Positions 11,171 through 23,300 of a DNA stretch of 64,000 nt are shown here, piece after piece. Source of the DNA: Struthio camelus. Lineage: Eukaryota > Chordata > Aves > Struthioniformes > Struthionidae. The notes under the pieces are model-generated. The model saw only the letters and a list, made by a program, of their open reading frames with translations, did no database searches and had not been told where the DNA came from. Position numbers and translations under genes: made by a program. The DNA lies in assembly GCF_040807025.1 (NCBI RefSeq), contig NC_090944.1, positions 110,360,238-110,424,237 of the forward strand. Direction: 5' to 3'. How positions within the stretch are numbered: the stretch's first letter is position 1; every line of letters begins with the position of its first letter.

Positions 11171-11185
11171 ATGCCGAGGGCGTAG
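11171..11185 (+). other. Short uORF in the ABCG5 leader
   Basis: ATG in a strong Kozak setting (GCCGCCATGC) is followed by three codons and TAG (M-P-R-A), ending 40 nt before the ABCG5 ATG. If the transcript starts upstream of it, it would be translated first and allow reinitiation. Whether it lies in the mRNA is not known. Confidence 0.5.
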
Positions 11186-11225
11186 GGCCCGGCACGGCGG
11201 CGGCGGCGGCGGCAGCAGGCCCGAC

Positions 11226-11326
11226 ATGTCGAGCCAGCCATGCCCGGTGCCGGAGGGCGGTGAGACGGAGGCCAGGGCACAGCCGCGAAACAGCGTCAGC
11301 GTCTGCGGCCTCTCCTACACCGTCAG
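11226..11326 (+). CDS. ABCG5: ABCG5 coding exon 1
   Basis: The exon is 101 nt, exit phase 2. It starts [16 protein letters not shown] and ends [10 protein letters not shown] before donor GTAGGG. The disordered N-terminus differs from human, but LSYTV aligns with human ASYSV and the phase joins exon 2 exactly. The start context is GGCCCGACATG. Confidence 0.9.
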
Positions 11327-14300
11327 GTAGGGTGGCGGGGGGGCAACGTGGCCGGGCTGCGGGCGGGCTGGCGGCGAGGCCGAAACCCGTCGCCTCGAGC
11401 TCGGGCCGCCCGCCCGCCTCGCTGCTGGGGAGCGGGAGGAGCGGCTCCGCCACCCGAGACTCTGTTTTCTTGAATATATTTGAAGGAGATTCTTCAAAGG
11501 AGCTTCCTCTCCCCCCCCCCTTTTGTTTTTTAACTCCTGTGAGGACGAAAGCGGTTAGGTGGGTGGACGGCTGGTTAACGTCTTTAACAGGTGAAGCCTT
11601 AGTCCACGTTTCCCCTGTGGGTTGTTGTGTCAGGGAGCGAAACCTTCCAGCAGTCTTCCAGGAAAATCTGTCCAGGCTTCGCTTTACCTTCCAGGTAACA
11701 TCGGAGTGAAAAAAGTGAAACCTTTCCGGGTGGCGGAGGGGGAGAGGAGGGCAGGGGAAATTCTTTCCATAACGACCTGTAAGCCTTTCCGAGCCCCTTC
11801 CCGCTTGAACGCCTGCGGATAGTTACAAAGCGTTCACTTGCTTCGGGCGTAATTTTGAAGTCTTCTGTGTTTCGTCTGTTTGTCTTCAAAGGGAACGTAT
11901 CGGGCCGTGGTGGAACGTTCCTTTGTACCATAAAAAATGGACCCGGCAAATACTTAAGGATGTTTCATTTCACATAGAGAGTGGCCAGATTATGGGCATT
12001 TTAGGAAACTCGGGTAAGTTGCTCCAGTACTTTAAAAGAAACAAAACCAGAATTAAAACCAGCTTCCTTAATGGTATCCATCTGACAGAGATCTGCATTT
12101 TAAATAAGGAAACCACAGCTGTTTTTAACCCCTGCTTTGGAAAACATGACCCTTGGTTTTCAGAGTCCTGTCCTCAGTCATCTAACTAGCAATTACAACT
12201 TCAGTAACAGATAAGGTTACCTCTAAACCCAAATGTTGCACTACGAAGTATAAATTTGAGTGAAATAAATGCTAGTTTACACATGGTCTAGGCTTCCCAT
12301 TTAGTTCCCCTTAAGAGGCTGCATTTTCAGGACCAATTTTAATGCTAGTAATAAAAAAATACTTTCTTATTTCCATGTCTCCGTCCAAGTGAGGCTATGG
12401 CCCTTGAGATAAAATTTATCATATCCCATGATTAATTTCTTTTGATTAAAAGGATCTGGGAAAACAACACTTCTGGATGCAGTATCAGGAAGACTGGGAT
12501 ATAAAGACAACTTCTTTGGTGAAGTGTATGTGAACGGGCGTCAGCTGAAGAAGGAGCAGTTTAAGGATTGCTTCTCTTATGTGCCACAGGTTGATTTCTA
12601 AACTTCTTTTTGTGCACTGTACTTCCTCTTGTGCGAAAAAAGTAAAGAAGAGTTGCTGGTGTAATAGAATAATGGACCCTGACTGTGATTTCACTGGTAA
12701 ACTTGGTACAAATTTGGCTGAGAAGTTAAAAAATTGTATGAATGTGTGAAGGGTGTGTTAGCAGATACAAGATCTTAATTATTACAGGACTAACCGTTGT
12801 TTCCTCTTTACCTTTTTTTAGAATGACACTTTGCTAAGCTTTCTCACCGTACAAGAATCTCTGACCTACACTGCTTTACTAGCTCGTCAGAAATGCTCCA
12901 GCAACTTTATCAAAAAGAAGGTCTGTATTTTATCATCTTCCACCAGAAATGCAGATGGGGACGTCATGCAGTGCTTTGACCAGCAGCACTGTCAATCCAT
13001 AGCAGCGTTTTACATTTATGAGGTTTCATACCCTTTATTCTACAACTGCGGAAAGTGGCACATGAAGCAAAGAGCAAAGTGACTTGCTCAGGATCACACA
13101 GAGATCCTTCAACTGAGCCGCGAGTAGGACATGGGCTCCCGACGCTCCCCGCCTCTGCATGGGGCTTGTGTTGTCACCTGGGGGAATAGTGAACATGCAG
13201 GAATGAAACTCCAGCCTCAAAAGCAGCAGCAGTTGCTGCCACAGCAGATGCTGGTCCTGGTATTGAGCTCAGCTCCCTTTTTCCCCACCAGGAAAGGCAG
13301 CTCTCAGGGTCTGTAAGGCCATGCGCCTTGGCAATTTCCATGGACTGCAAAAACATCCCTAGCACTGCTCTGGCTTTCTATAGGATCTCTCTCACTAACC
13401 AGGAAAGCTCTAAAAAGCACTGATCTAATAAACTCCCTAAAAACCTACCTTCTCTATAAAATAGTGCATTTCAGATCTACTAGAAGGCTCTTTTTGGCCT
13501 CAGTTGAGAGTAAAGACTCAATATTCCTAGCCAGAGGCTCTTGCTGTCTGTCTTCTCTGTTCACCTGTCTTCCATTCAGCATTTTGTGCTTCCCTAGGAT
13601 TGTTCTGTCTTTCTGCTCCCTTATTTTGGAAGCCAGACCAGCACCCTAATGTTTGACTTCTTCTAGCTTCATCTCTGAACTCCTCATCTCTTAATGTTGG
13701 CTGAAGCTAAAAATTCTACTTGTTTAAGAATAAACAAAAATAAATTAAAAGAATATAATTTCAGCAGATGGAGGCCAGATAACTGTAAATGTTTTTCACT
13801 AGAGTGAATGCAAGCAGCATATTGCAAAAGCTTAAAGTTATGTCTTTTTTCCCTTCAATTTTTAATTTTGCATGTATGTATCTGAATCCGACAGTGATTA
13901 GTCTTTCTAAATTGTAACTATTTTTCAGGTTGATGCAGTTATGGCTGAGTTGAGCCTCAGCCACATTGCTGGCAAAATAATCGGAAGCCATATTTTTGTA
14001 GGAATTTCAGGGGGTGAGAGGCGTCGTGTTTCAATTGCAGCCCAGCTATTACAAGATCCCAGTAAGTACCACTACACTGATTTTCAAAATGAAACAAAAC
14101 ACTGTCACTTTGCACTCCCACTGTGGTTCTCCATTTTCCTCTTTAAAATACAAAAGCATTTGTATTCTGCAATTCAGCAAAAGCAGAGCTGTCTGGAAAT
14201 GACAGAAAAGGATAAGCAGTAGCGCTGGTCTGCCATTAATGTGTTGGTTGATCTTGGAAAGTAGATAATTTTAAAATCTTAGGAGTGAACATGTGTTTAG

Positions 14301-17300
14301 ACTCATACTTAACTGCTTCACATCTTTCCCATATATGAACTGTTGGTTGTGACAGATTAATTTACGTTTTTTTTGAGCACATTAAAACCATATGTATGCA
14401 AGCACTGGGTCTTGTAGCAGAATAGCTGCCATTGAGCCATGCATGTGTGAGAAACATGAACCAAAAAGGTAGTCAGTACTTGAGCTTTACTCACTTGGAC
14501 AGTGCACACACAAAACAGAATAACTGCTCCGGAATACAATAGTCTTCATGTACCAGAGCTGATTTAGATAGCAAGTCAGTAAAGAAAACACATCCCACGG
14601 CTCATTTTAGCTGCAGGCAGCGATGAAATGGGATTCCATTTCTCTTGATAAGAAAGCAGATACTGATGAATGTCACGCTTCTTTATATGGTTGTAGTTTT
14701 AGTGTAAAGAAAGAAATCAGATGGATAAAAATTGAAGCAGAGTAATGGAGTGACTGGGTGGATTAGCCATGGGAAACAGCACGTGAAACTTTCATTTGTC
14801 AGTCTTAAGATAGCTTCTTAAAGGTGCTCCTGTTGGAAGGATGTTTAGGATCTAACTGAAATGAGTTCATGCACGCAGACCCTGACTACAAGCATAACTA
14901 ATGCATTTGCATCAATTGCAGAAGAGTAACCAAGAAAAAAAGGCCAAACAGACCACACCTGCCTGTTAACTGTAGAATCTTGTCTGTTAAAGTATCTTTT
15001 ACTGTGAGTGTATGCCGTGCATTTATTGGGCCCTAGAGTCCTTGTAGGAGTGCAAATACTTTTAGCGTGCACTAGATAGGAGGGAGTATTTAGAAAGCAG
15101 AATAAGCTATATGGCAGATGCTATGTGCTAAGGCTGACTCCCAGAAAGTTCACTGGGAGTGCTTGATAAATTCACTAAGCTCATATCACAGTAACTCTTC
15201 CGTGCAGATAAGTCTATAGAGAAAGTTTTCTTCCCCGCTTACCCTGATCAAGGTGGAGCTGCCCTCTTCTTCTGTGCTAAATCTCATCTGTGTAAAACTA
15301 AAGGATTTGACTGTCATTTTCACACTTCCACATGCAATGTATTCATGTTGAGAATCAGGAAGAAAAGGCAGTAAAAAACCTGCCTCATCTATGGAATTAC
15401 GCATGTTATATTTTAACATAACTAAATTGTTAATGAATTGTGTGTGTATTTTTAAAATTCAGGTTATAACTTCTAGCTAATTATGTCAGTTATATTTACA
15501 TGTATATATGTGCTGAATTTTATCACCATTGTTCTTAGAAGCAGATCTATGCATCAAATTATTTCGGTAGTTTTCAGATTTCACCTGAACTTAGAAACAA
15601 ATGATTATGGTCTGATCCTGCAGTTCTTATTTATGTCCTTATTGCTAGTAGCTGAACCTGAACCACTGAAGCAAATTAAAGCTGAAAGATCAAGCCACAG
15701 CAATGATTATACATACTCTGCTTTACATGTGGAATTTCACATGTAAAGTAATTTCTATAGTATTTGTCAAATTAGCTGTAAAGGCAGAAGGTGTAACATT
15801 TGCTCCCCATTTAGCTGAGTTTTAACGATATTTCTTTTGTTTTCACAGAGATCATGCTACTTGATGAACCAACTACAGGGCTGGACTGCCTGACTGCAAA
15901 CCAGATCATCTCACTGCTCTCAGAACTTGCACACAGAGACCGGATCGTGATTATTACAATTCACCAGCCTCGCTCAGAACTCTTTAAGGTAAATGATATC
16001 TACTCACTAACTGCTTTTTTGCCAGACTTTAAAGTGCCTGAGTTTTTTGGGGGATAAAAGTGCAAGACCCAAAACAGTGGCCTTCAAGGGCTCTCTTGTT
16101 TCCCCCTGCGCCCACATTAAATACAGCCTTCTTGTCGTTAACCTTCCAGCCTCAGCCTTCTGCCAGCGGGAGGGCACTTTGAGACATGAAGTGAATGTGC
16201 ACTGATTGTGTGCGTAACTGTCGTATGTTATATAAAACAAAACAAAAAACACTGAGACAAGGCAAATAAATCATTATTTATCACCACCTATTTATCATTT
16301 ACCTATTCTTAAATATGTTAATATTATGTATTTATTTATCATTACATATTCATATTTCACTAAAACTTGCGGAAAAGGGGCAGAAAAGGTTTCCATGATT
16401 TGGAATGCAGAAGGATCTTTTTTCTGTCTTTTCCCAACTCATTTTCTTTTTGAGTCAAGCAGCGTGGGTACACCTTGGCTGTGTGTGGGGCAGGCCCGTG
16501 TTACAAGCTTGCACTAGGGAGAAAATTTCTCCCTTCCCATTACTATTTCCCACTTCACTCTTCTGAATCTTATACCACTCACCCTGCGAATGCAAGGCAT
16601 CTCTGTATCTGACTATATCTAATATAAGTGGTCACGAAGTCATAGGGGAGCGATGGTGCTTTCTTGGACTGAAAGTGGTACTGATGCCTTGGCAATATAT
16701 TTTTATTGTAGCTGGTGGGCACCATGCCCCGGCAAACGTACACCCAAACAACAGTACTGTTAAAGTCCTTAAGCACTTCACAGATAATAACTAATCTTCC
16801 CAGTAGTGTGGAGATTTTACTAATTGAGGCTATTAAGTGCCAAAGGAGGTCCGTCACTAAGTAAATGTGCATTAGAACTGACGTCAGAAGTGCGCAGCTC
16901 CCATTCCTGTTCTTGGATTACCCCTTCCCTCTGTACACTGCTGGCTCTGATAGCTTTGCGAATCGCTAGTTTTAAGAGCTTACAAATGTGTCATCTTGCA
17001 TAACCATTGAGAGGAATGATAGAAAGGACAAACTTCCTTTGACAGAAATATGCTAAGGAAATTTGAATGTGTCAAAACTATTTTTCCTGTCAAAGCATTT
17101 TTATTACTAAAAGAACACTAGCTATGCTCAAGAATTAATGCTCTTTTTCTCAGTAGATATTGCTAATGTATTACTTTTTTCCAGCAGTTATTTGACAAAA
17201 TAGCCATCATGACCTTTGGAGAAATAGTTTTCTGTGGAAATCCAATGGAAATGATTACATTTTTTAGTGACTGTGGCTATTCTTGTCCTGAAGAATCAAA

Positions 17301-20300
17301 TCCTTTCGACATCTACGGTAAGTTTATCTATCTATATTGTTTCGGCAAAAACATGGGTTTGCTTTAGACAAACAGTTCGCTTTTTTCTCAAGAAAGAGTT
17401 CTTCCAGAGATAGAAATGTACTTGAATTCTTCCCCAACGTCGTAATTGTGCTCAGCTGAGAGGTGAGAGAGAGCTGGGTCAATGTGACCTCCACTGACTT
17501 CCTAAAACAGCAAAAGTTTGCAATAGGGCTGAACCACAGCAGAAGGAAATGGTGGAATAAACTACTAATAAACAGGAAATCTCAACCTCATAAAACCTCT
17601 GCGTTCCCGATGGTAGCTCCCTATGGCTGTCTAATGGACATAGTAATACCAGTTTGATCCTCGAAACATGGAAAGTCTCTGGCTCTCATCGAGTTCTGTG
17701 GTGCCAAGCAACTGAAGACAGTTGTTGATTTTACAAGCACATTTAGGCTAAAGTGCCTGGAGGAAAGGATGTAGAATAAGTCATGCAATGACTGTGGCAT
17801 CAATTTCTAGAGATTCACGGTTTGAGATTTCAGAAATTTGGGTGAGTTGCTAGTACCTGCGTGCCCTTTTGGAGCAGATGGTACCAGCTCTTCAAGAGAA
17901 GATGATAGCAAGCCCTTGGCAAAAGATGACATGTCCTGTCTTATCAATACAGGACCTAAAAGGTTTCTGCAAGAGATTTTGAAAATGTGGCCGGGGTTCA
18001 TTGCAGAGCATCTGCGCACATGATCCACATGGACAAATGCTTGGAGAATATGTGTGAGTGTTTGTGTGTGTATACAAATGCATATGTATGTGTATGCATC
18101 TTTTAAAATCTGTTATGTAGGCTGATTTATGGCAATATTAGCTGAATGTTAACTAGTGAGTATGACCGATCCAAAAAGCTGTATTCAGAAACATGGCGCA
18201 TTCAGAAGAGGCAGTGTTTTTCTATTGTCTTGATGGCATCCTAAATTCAGACAGAAGAGAGGATGGTTGTTGTCATGAAGCTGGAATGGGATGAAGCTGA
18301 AAATACTGGTGTGACAGTGAGGATAATTTTGTCTTCATGAATTTGAATAGTCTTGAAATGCATAGATGATTTGAGATTTAGACCCTCTTTTTAAAAAGCA
18401 TGGTAAAGAGAGTCGTGCATTCTTAAAATGTCAACCTTTGAATGTGACAAGAAAAAGGAAAAAATACAGTTTAGAGCAAAGAATCTTCTGAATATTTAGT
18501 CTTTGGAAAATTGGTAGTTTATGTTTTTTTGTGCGATTTAATGATGTGAATGAAGGGACGGATTCTGATATCATCTACACCACCAGCAGAGGAAAATAAG
18601 ATCCTGTGTATTCAGCTTGGGTTGTATTGTGGAAATGTCATATGTTGTATTCATAGAAAAATACAAATGCACGGTAGGCATTAGCTACTTTCGTCTCGTG
18701 ACTAGTTCTGCATTAGATACTTAAAACACACCTAGTTGCCATGTATTTGCAATGTTACTTCAAGTAAATCAACTTGGCCAGATTTTCAGAACTATGGGTG
18801 TGTTTTGGATGCTCATATTTATAGAAGTTAAGTACCAGTTTTGGACAAGTTTGCAATTAGAGACAATTTTGCTTATTCCAGCTTTTAGAATATGAGAGAA
18901 TTATTCATAAGCTTCACTGAGGTTTTAGAGGACACTTTAAGAATCTTGGACAAGGGCTGCGGGTATTCTTTACTGTTGTTCAATTTGCATTTTGAAGTTG
19001 AGCATAACAGGGCAGAACTAAGGATGAAAGAGAGCTTAAGAATAAATAACTGATACAGACATCTTAGCCAAGAGAGAAAAATGATACAAAAATCTGTAAG
19101 AAGAGCTATGCATGAGAACAACAATCTTGTTTCTAAACCCTAGATAATTCACTGCTGTTACAGAAAAAGGAAATTTCCAGGGCTCTGCAGCACTACTGTC
19201 TGACATGAACATCTTCTATGAATAGCAAGCACAAATTTTCCGATAAAAAAAACTGTTGGTGTCAGGAGTAGATACAGCTGGTTTTATTAGAAGGGAGCAT
19301 TAACTCTGAGGTATTTACTTTTCATAAGTTCCACTGCAGTAAGCAACGTTTTCCTAAGCTAGGGCTGAGCCTGCTTGGGGGATTTGGCCTGCCAGTCATC
19401 CCTCTAACGTCACATTAAAACAGAGGAATATTTGAGAAGGAGATGGGTGAGAACCAGTGCAACTGTACAGTAATGCCTCAAGTGGAGAAGAACAGGGACT
19501 CGCACCATGAACTCAGAGTAATGTAACAGTGAAGCTCCATGGTTATGGAAGAGCAGGCAGCGGAAAGGGGCAGTCAGGGAGCTGTGTCTGAGTATTTTCC
19601 TGAAAACATGAGAAATATATGATCAGAAAGTCTTGTCAGCATTCATCCTCGACTGGTGGTTTGTCGCGCCCTCGGCAGGGACAGCACTTCGCCGGTGGCA
19701 CAGCTCTGTGCTGCTGATGGAGAAGGCTAAAGGGCTGGCCAGCACATGTCTCAGCCCTTGCATTTCAGGGACAAGGACCTGGCACCTTCAGGGACCTACA
19801 GATGACATAAAACTTTCCTTGTGGCTGCACAGTCATCCATTCAGGTTTTTTCTAACAGAAGGGAGGAGTAAAAAGAAACTTTGCATGGTTTCAAGCGGGC
19901 CTTTTCTCCTTTGCAGATTTTAGGATGGAGATGAGGAAGGTAAGTTGCAGGGGGTGGGAGAGATAAGAAGGGAAAGCGATGCATATAGTAAACACTTTGC
20001 AAATTTGCAGTGGATCTGACATCTGTGGACACTCGAAGCAAGGAACGCGAGCTTGAAACCTACAGTAGGGTTCAGATAATTGTGTCGGCCTACAAAAACT
20101 CTGAAATCTTTAGCAAAGTACTGGCAGCCATTGAAAGGACAAAGTGTATGAAAGAGCTGCCGCCAATACCATTCAAAAGCAAAGACTCACCCAGTGCATT
20201 TTCCAAATTATGGATTCTTTTACGGTAAGACTTTTTTTTTCTTTAAAAAATTCATTTTGTTTCTTATCCAGTGATCTCTCTCAGTTTTTTTCCCCGCATA

Positions 20301-23300
20301 TACAAATACACTTTTTTCTTCTTTTTTTGTAACAGTTGTGTCTATCTTATTGTAATATTACCTTTTTGTAGACCTTTTGTGTATAAGATTTGTTCAAAGC
20401 TAAATACCCTACCACCATGTAGTCAGTCATAGCTAACAAATATGTCGTTACTGTTATGTTTCATTATCAGGAGGATAACAAGAAACTTCTCCAAAGATAA
20501 GATGGGCATCATCATGCGTCTCTTCCAGAACCTGTTATATGGCTTGTTTGTAGCATTTTTCCTCCTTAGACTAAACAATGACCTTCTAAAAGGAGCGGTG
20601 CAGGACCGTGTGGGGCTTATCTACCAGTGCGTGAGTGCCCCCCCCTACACGGGCATGCTCAATGCTGTTGCACTTTGTGAGTTTCTGTTCTCTGTTATGT
20701 GCTGCAGCAGGTATTGCTGCTACTATTTTGCATAGAGCAAAAATTCCTTCTTGAAGATTGTTATTTTCAGGCTCTTCACAATTGTTGGTAATGTCAGCGA
20801 TGATACGGTGCTATGAAATACAAGGCGGGAAGCTATAGAAAGCTTCGCACCTCAGGAAGAGATTAGTGCACTAGAGGAAATTAATGAAGGAATATGCTAC
20901 CAATCTGTGCATCCCCCTTTTTGCAGCTGGCCTCTGTACTGAGGCTCTATTCTGAACTACACAAGAGCCCTTAACTTGCTTGCGTGCAGCATTACAGAAG
21001 CAGCACAAAGTCTAGGTCTGTAATTTACTATCTTAAGTGAGATCAAAACCACAAGCATGGAAATGGTGGAAGTACGAAACAGCTTTGATTGATAACAATT
21101 AAAGGATAATTAGATTTGAGAGTATTATGTGGTGATTACATTCTTATTAGAGGGTGCTTCTCTTGCAGCTGCTATAAATTAGCCACACAAAGACCAACAA
21201 TAGTTTTTATTTACAACCTAAAAACTGTTCTGCCCATGTAAGGAACATACACTGCTGTCACTACCCAGAGATCAGAGCGCCTCAATAAATTAGGCATAAA
21301 TAGCGCCTCAATTAATTAGGCAGTTTTTTCATGTCATTAATACGTTTCTGCTAAAAGTAAAGTCTGTCCTGCATGTCACACAGTTAGGCCTTAAGTGTAC
21401 ACACCTTTGTGATCTGCAGTTTAATGCCTATTTTGCACTTGTAGCAGGATAAGATGATCGCGCTGGTTTAGATGGAATGTTTCTGATATATTCTCAAAGT
21501 TGTCTCAGTGTTTAAGGATGGCTTTTTTGCTAGCAACAAGTCTTGGTCTCTTTATTCACTGATGGTTTAATTTATTTTTTTATATATTTATTTAATCCAG
21601 TTCCGACCTTACGTGTGATCAGTGACCAAGAAAGTAAAGACGGCTTGTATCAGAAGTGGCAAATGCTTGTAGCTTATATACTGCATTTTCTGCCCTTCAG
21701 TATCATCAGTGTAGCCATTTTCAGCACCTTTCTATACTGGTAAGCACTTGTACCATCTACTGGATCGTTACTTTCTTCTTGTTATCAACTTCAATTGCCA
21801 TGTCAGTGACAGGCCTCCTGGTAATTCCTTAGTAATTGGTAATTCCTGGTAATTCCTTAGTGCCCTTAGGCCTCTTAGGGCTAGCAGTTCCTCTGTGAAT
21901 TTGTGAAGGCTGTATCTGGGCAGGACTAAACTTTTATGGATGGACTAAGTTTTGGAGAGGCTTTAATAGCTTCTGTTACATGTTATTATTACAAGCCATT
22001 TCTCTCAGGGTTTGCCTGTGTAGGCAGGTCAGACAGACCCAAACTACGACCCAGTTGGATGCAAGCTAGGTCTGGCCCAAAACATAGCCACTTCTTTATG
22101 GCAATCAAGTTAATGTTCCCTCTTTATGCAAATTTCCCCCTAAATATACCTCTAGGAAATGCTGTAACAGTTTATATTATCCTACCGTTCATTTGTTGTA
22201 ACATTCTCTCTCTTGAGTTTTTTTTCCCCTCTCTGTTTTAGGCCTTTTTAAACCTACCCCAGATTTACCAGTCTGTATCTATGTAGCTCTGTGTAAGGGA
22301 TTAGAGCTTTTCAGAAAAGGTGATACCTTACTAGGAGGACTTTGAAGAGTTGTTCCTTCTGCACCAAACTGTGATTAGAGGTTGTTAATACCAGATCTGT
22401 GAATGTTTAACACCTGAAGAATCTGTGTTCAACCATCTATTTATAATAGAAACTATTTCTGTATTACGTGCAAAAAACGTGAAAGGAAAGCCTGTGAGAA
22501 AATCAACACTTCTATTTTAACCATGGTTTGAACACAGTATATTTAAAAAAAGACATGAGGCTTTGCATTGAGCAATGAAGAAGAAACAAAATGTTGAATA
22601 GCTGCTTGTTAGCTAGGAGGTGCATCCAGTCTATACCTCGTGTAACGTAATTTTGGTATGAGGTATTTTGGAAAAAGAACAGTATGTCACCATATAATAA
22701 AAGGCTTGGTCACCTGTCATATACCATATGAGACTGAATTCTTTGCCAGTGGAATGCTGGCCTTTCTTAACTTTTGAGCCTTTAGTACAGATTGTGGGGG
22801 ACTTTTTTCCTTAGCTAAACTAAGGAAAAGTTGGGAAGAATGTGCTGTTTAGTAAAGAGAGTAGGAGTATGGAGGAATTTCATTTAGATGAATTACATGG
22901 GTGATGAATTGAATTAACATTCTGTTTAATTAGGATGAGTATATACTTCTTTATATTTAACAATCCAGACAGCTTTCTTTGAATCGTGAATTTGCAAGCA
23001 CAGTATCAGATGTGCAAAATTCTGTTAATTATCTGCATAAAGATGCTCTTTAAATATGTGACTACTGTATAAATAACTCTCACTGCATAGACTCTAAAAG
23101 AAGGAAGGCATTATTTTAAGGGATTGTAAAAGTCATAGTGGTTATCTTGAAATAATGCAGACTTCTTGACACCTTTACATAACCCTCTCTTATTTCGATG
23201 GAGAAAACCCAGTATGTCTGCACTTATATCATGAGATGAACAAATGTCCGCTATGTTAAGGGTCCAAACAGCTTTCAAACTGTTCACTTATTAAGCTATC

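Larger units (their letters stand above)
10340..11470. promoter_or_regulatory. ABCG8/ABCG5 bidirectional CpG-island promoter
   Basis: The two start codons are divergent and only 398 bp apart (10827 and 11226), so the interval must hold both promoters and 5' leaders. It is strongly GC- and CpG-rich, running into ABCG8 intron 1 and ABCG5 intron 1, with a CGG/GGC run just before the ABCG5 ATG. Human ABCG5/ABCG8 share an equally short intergenic promoter driven by HNF4A and GATA factors; the matching motifs seen here are listed separately. Start sites cannot be placed from sequence alone. Confidence 0.85.

Noticed and set aside
10543-11453. Open frames up to 183 codons across the ABCG8/ABCG5 promoter
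   Set aside because: Same GC effect; they run through the promoter and both first exons in wrong frames and show no family similarity.
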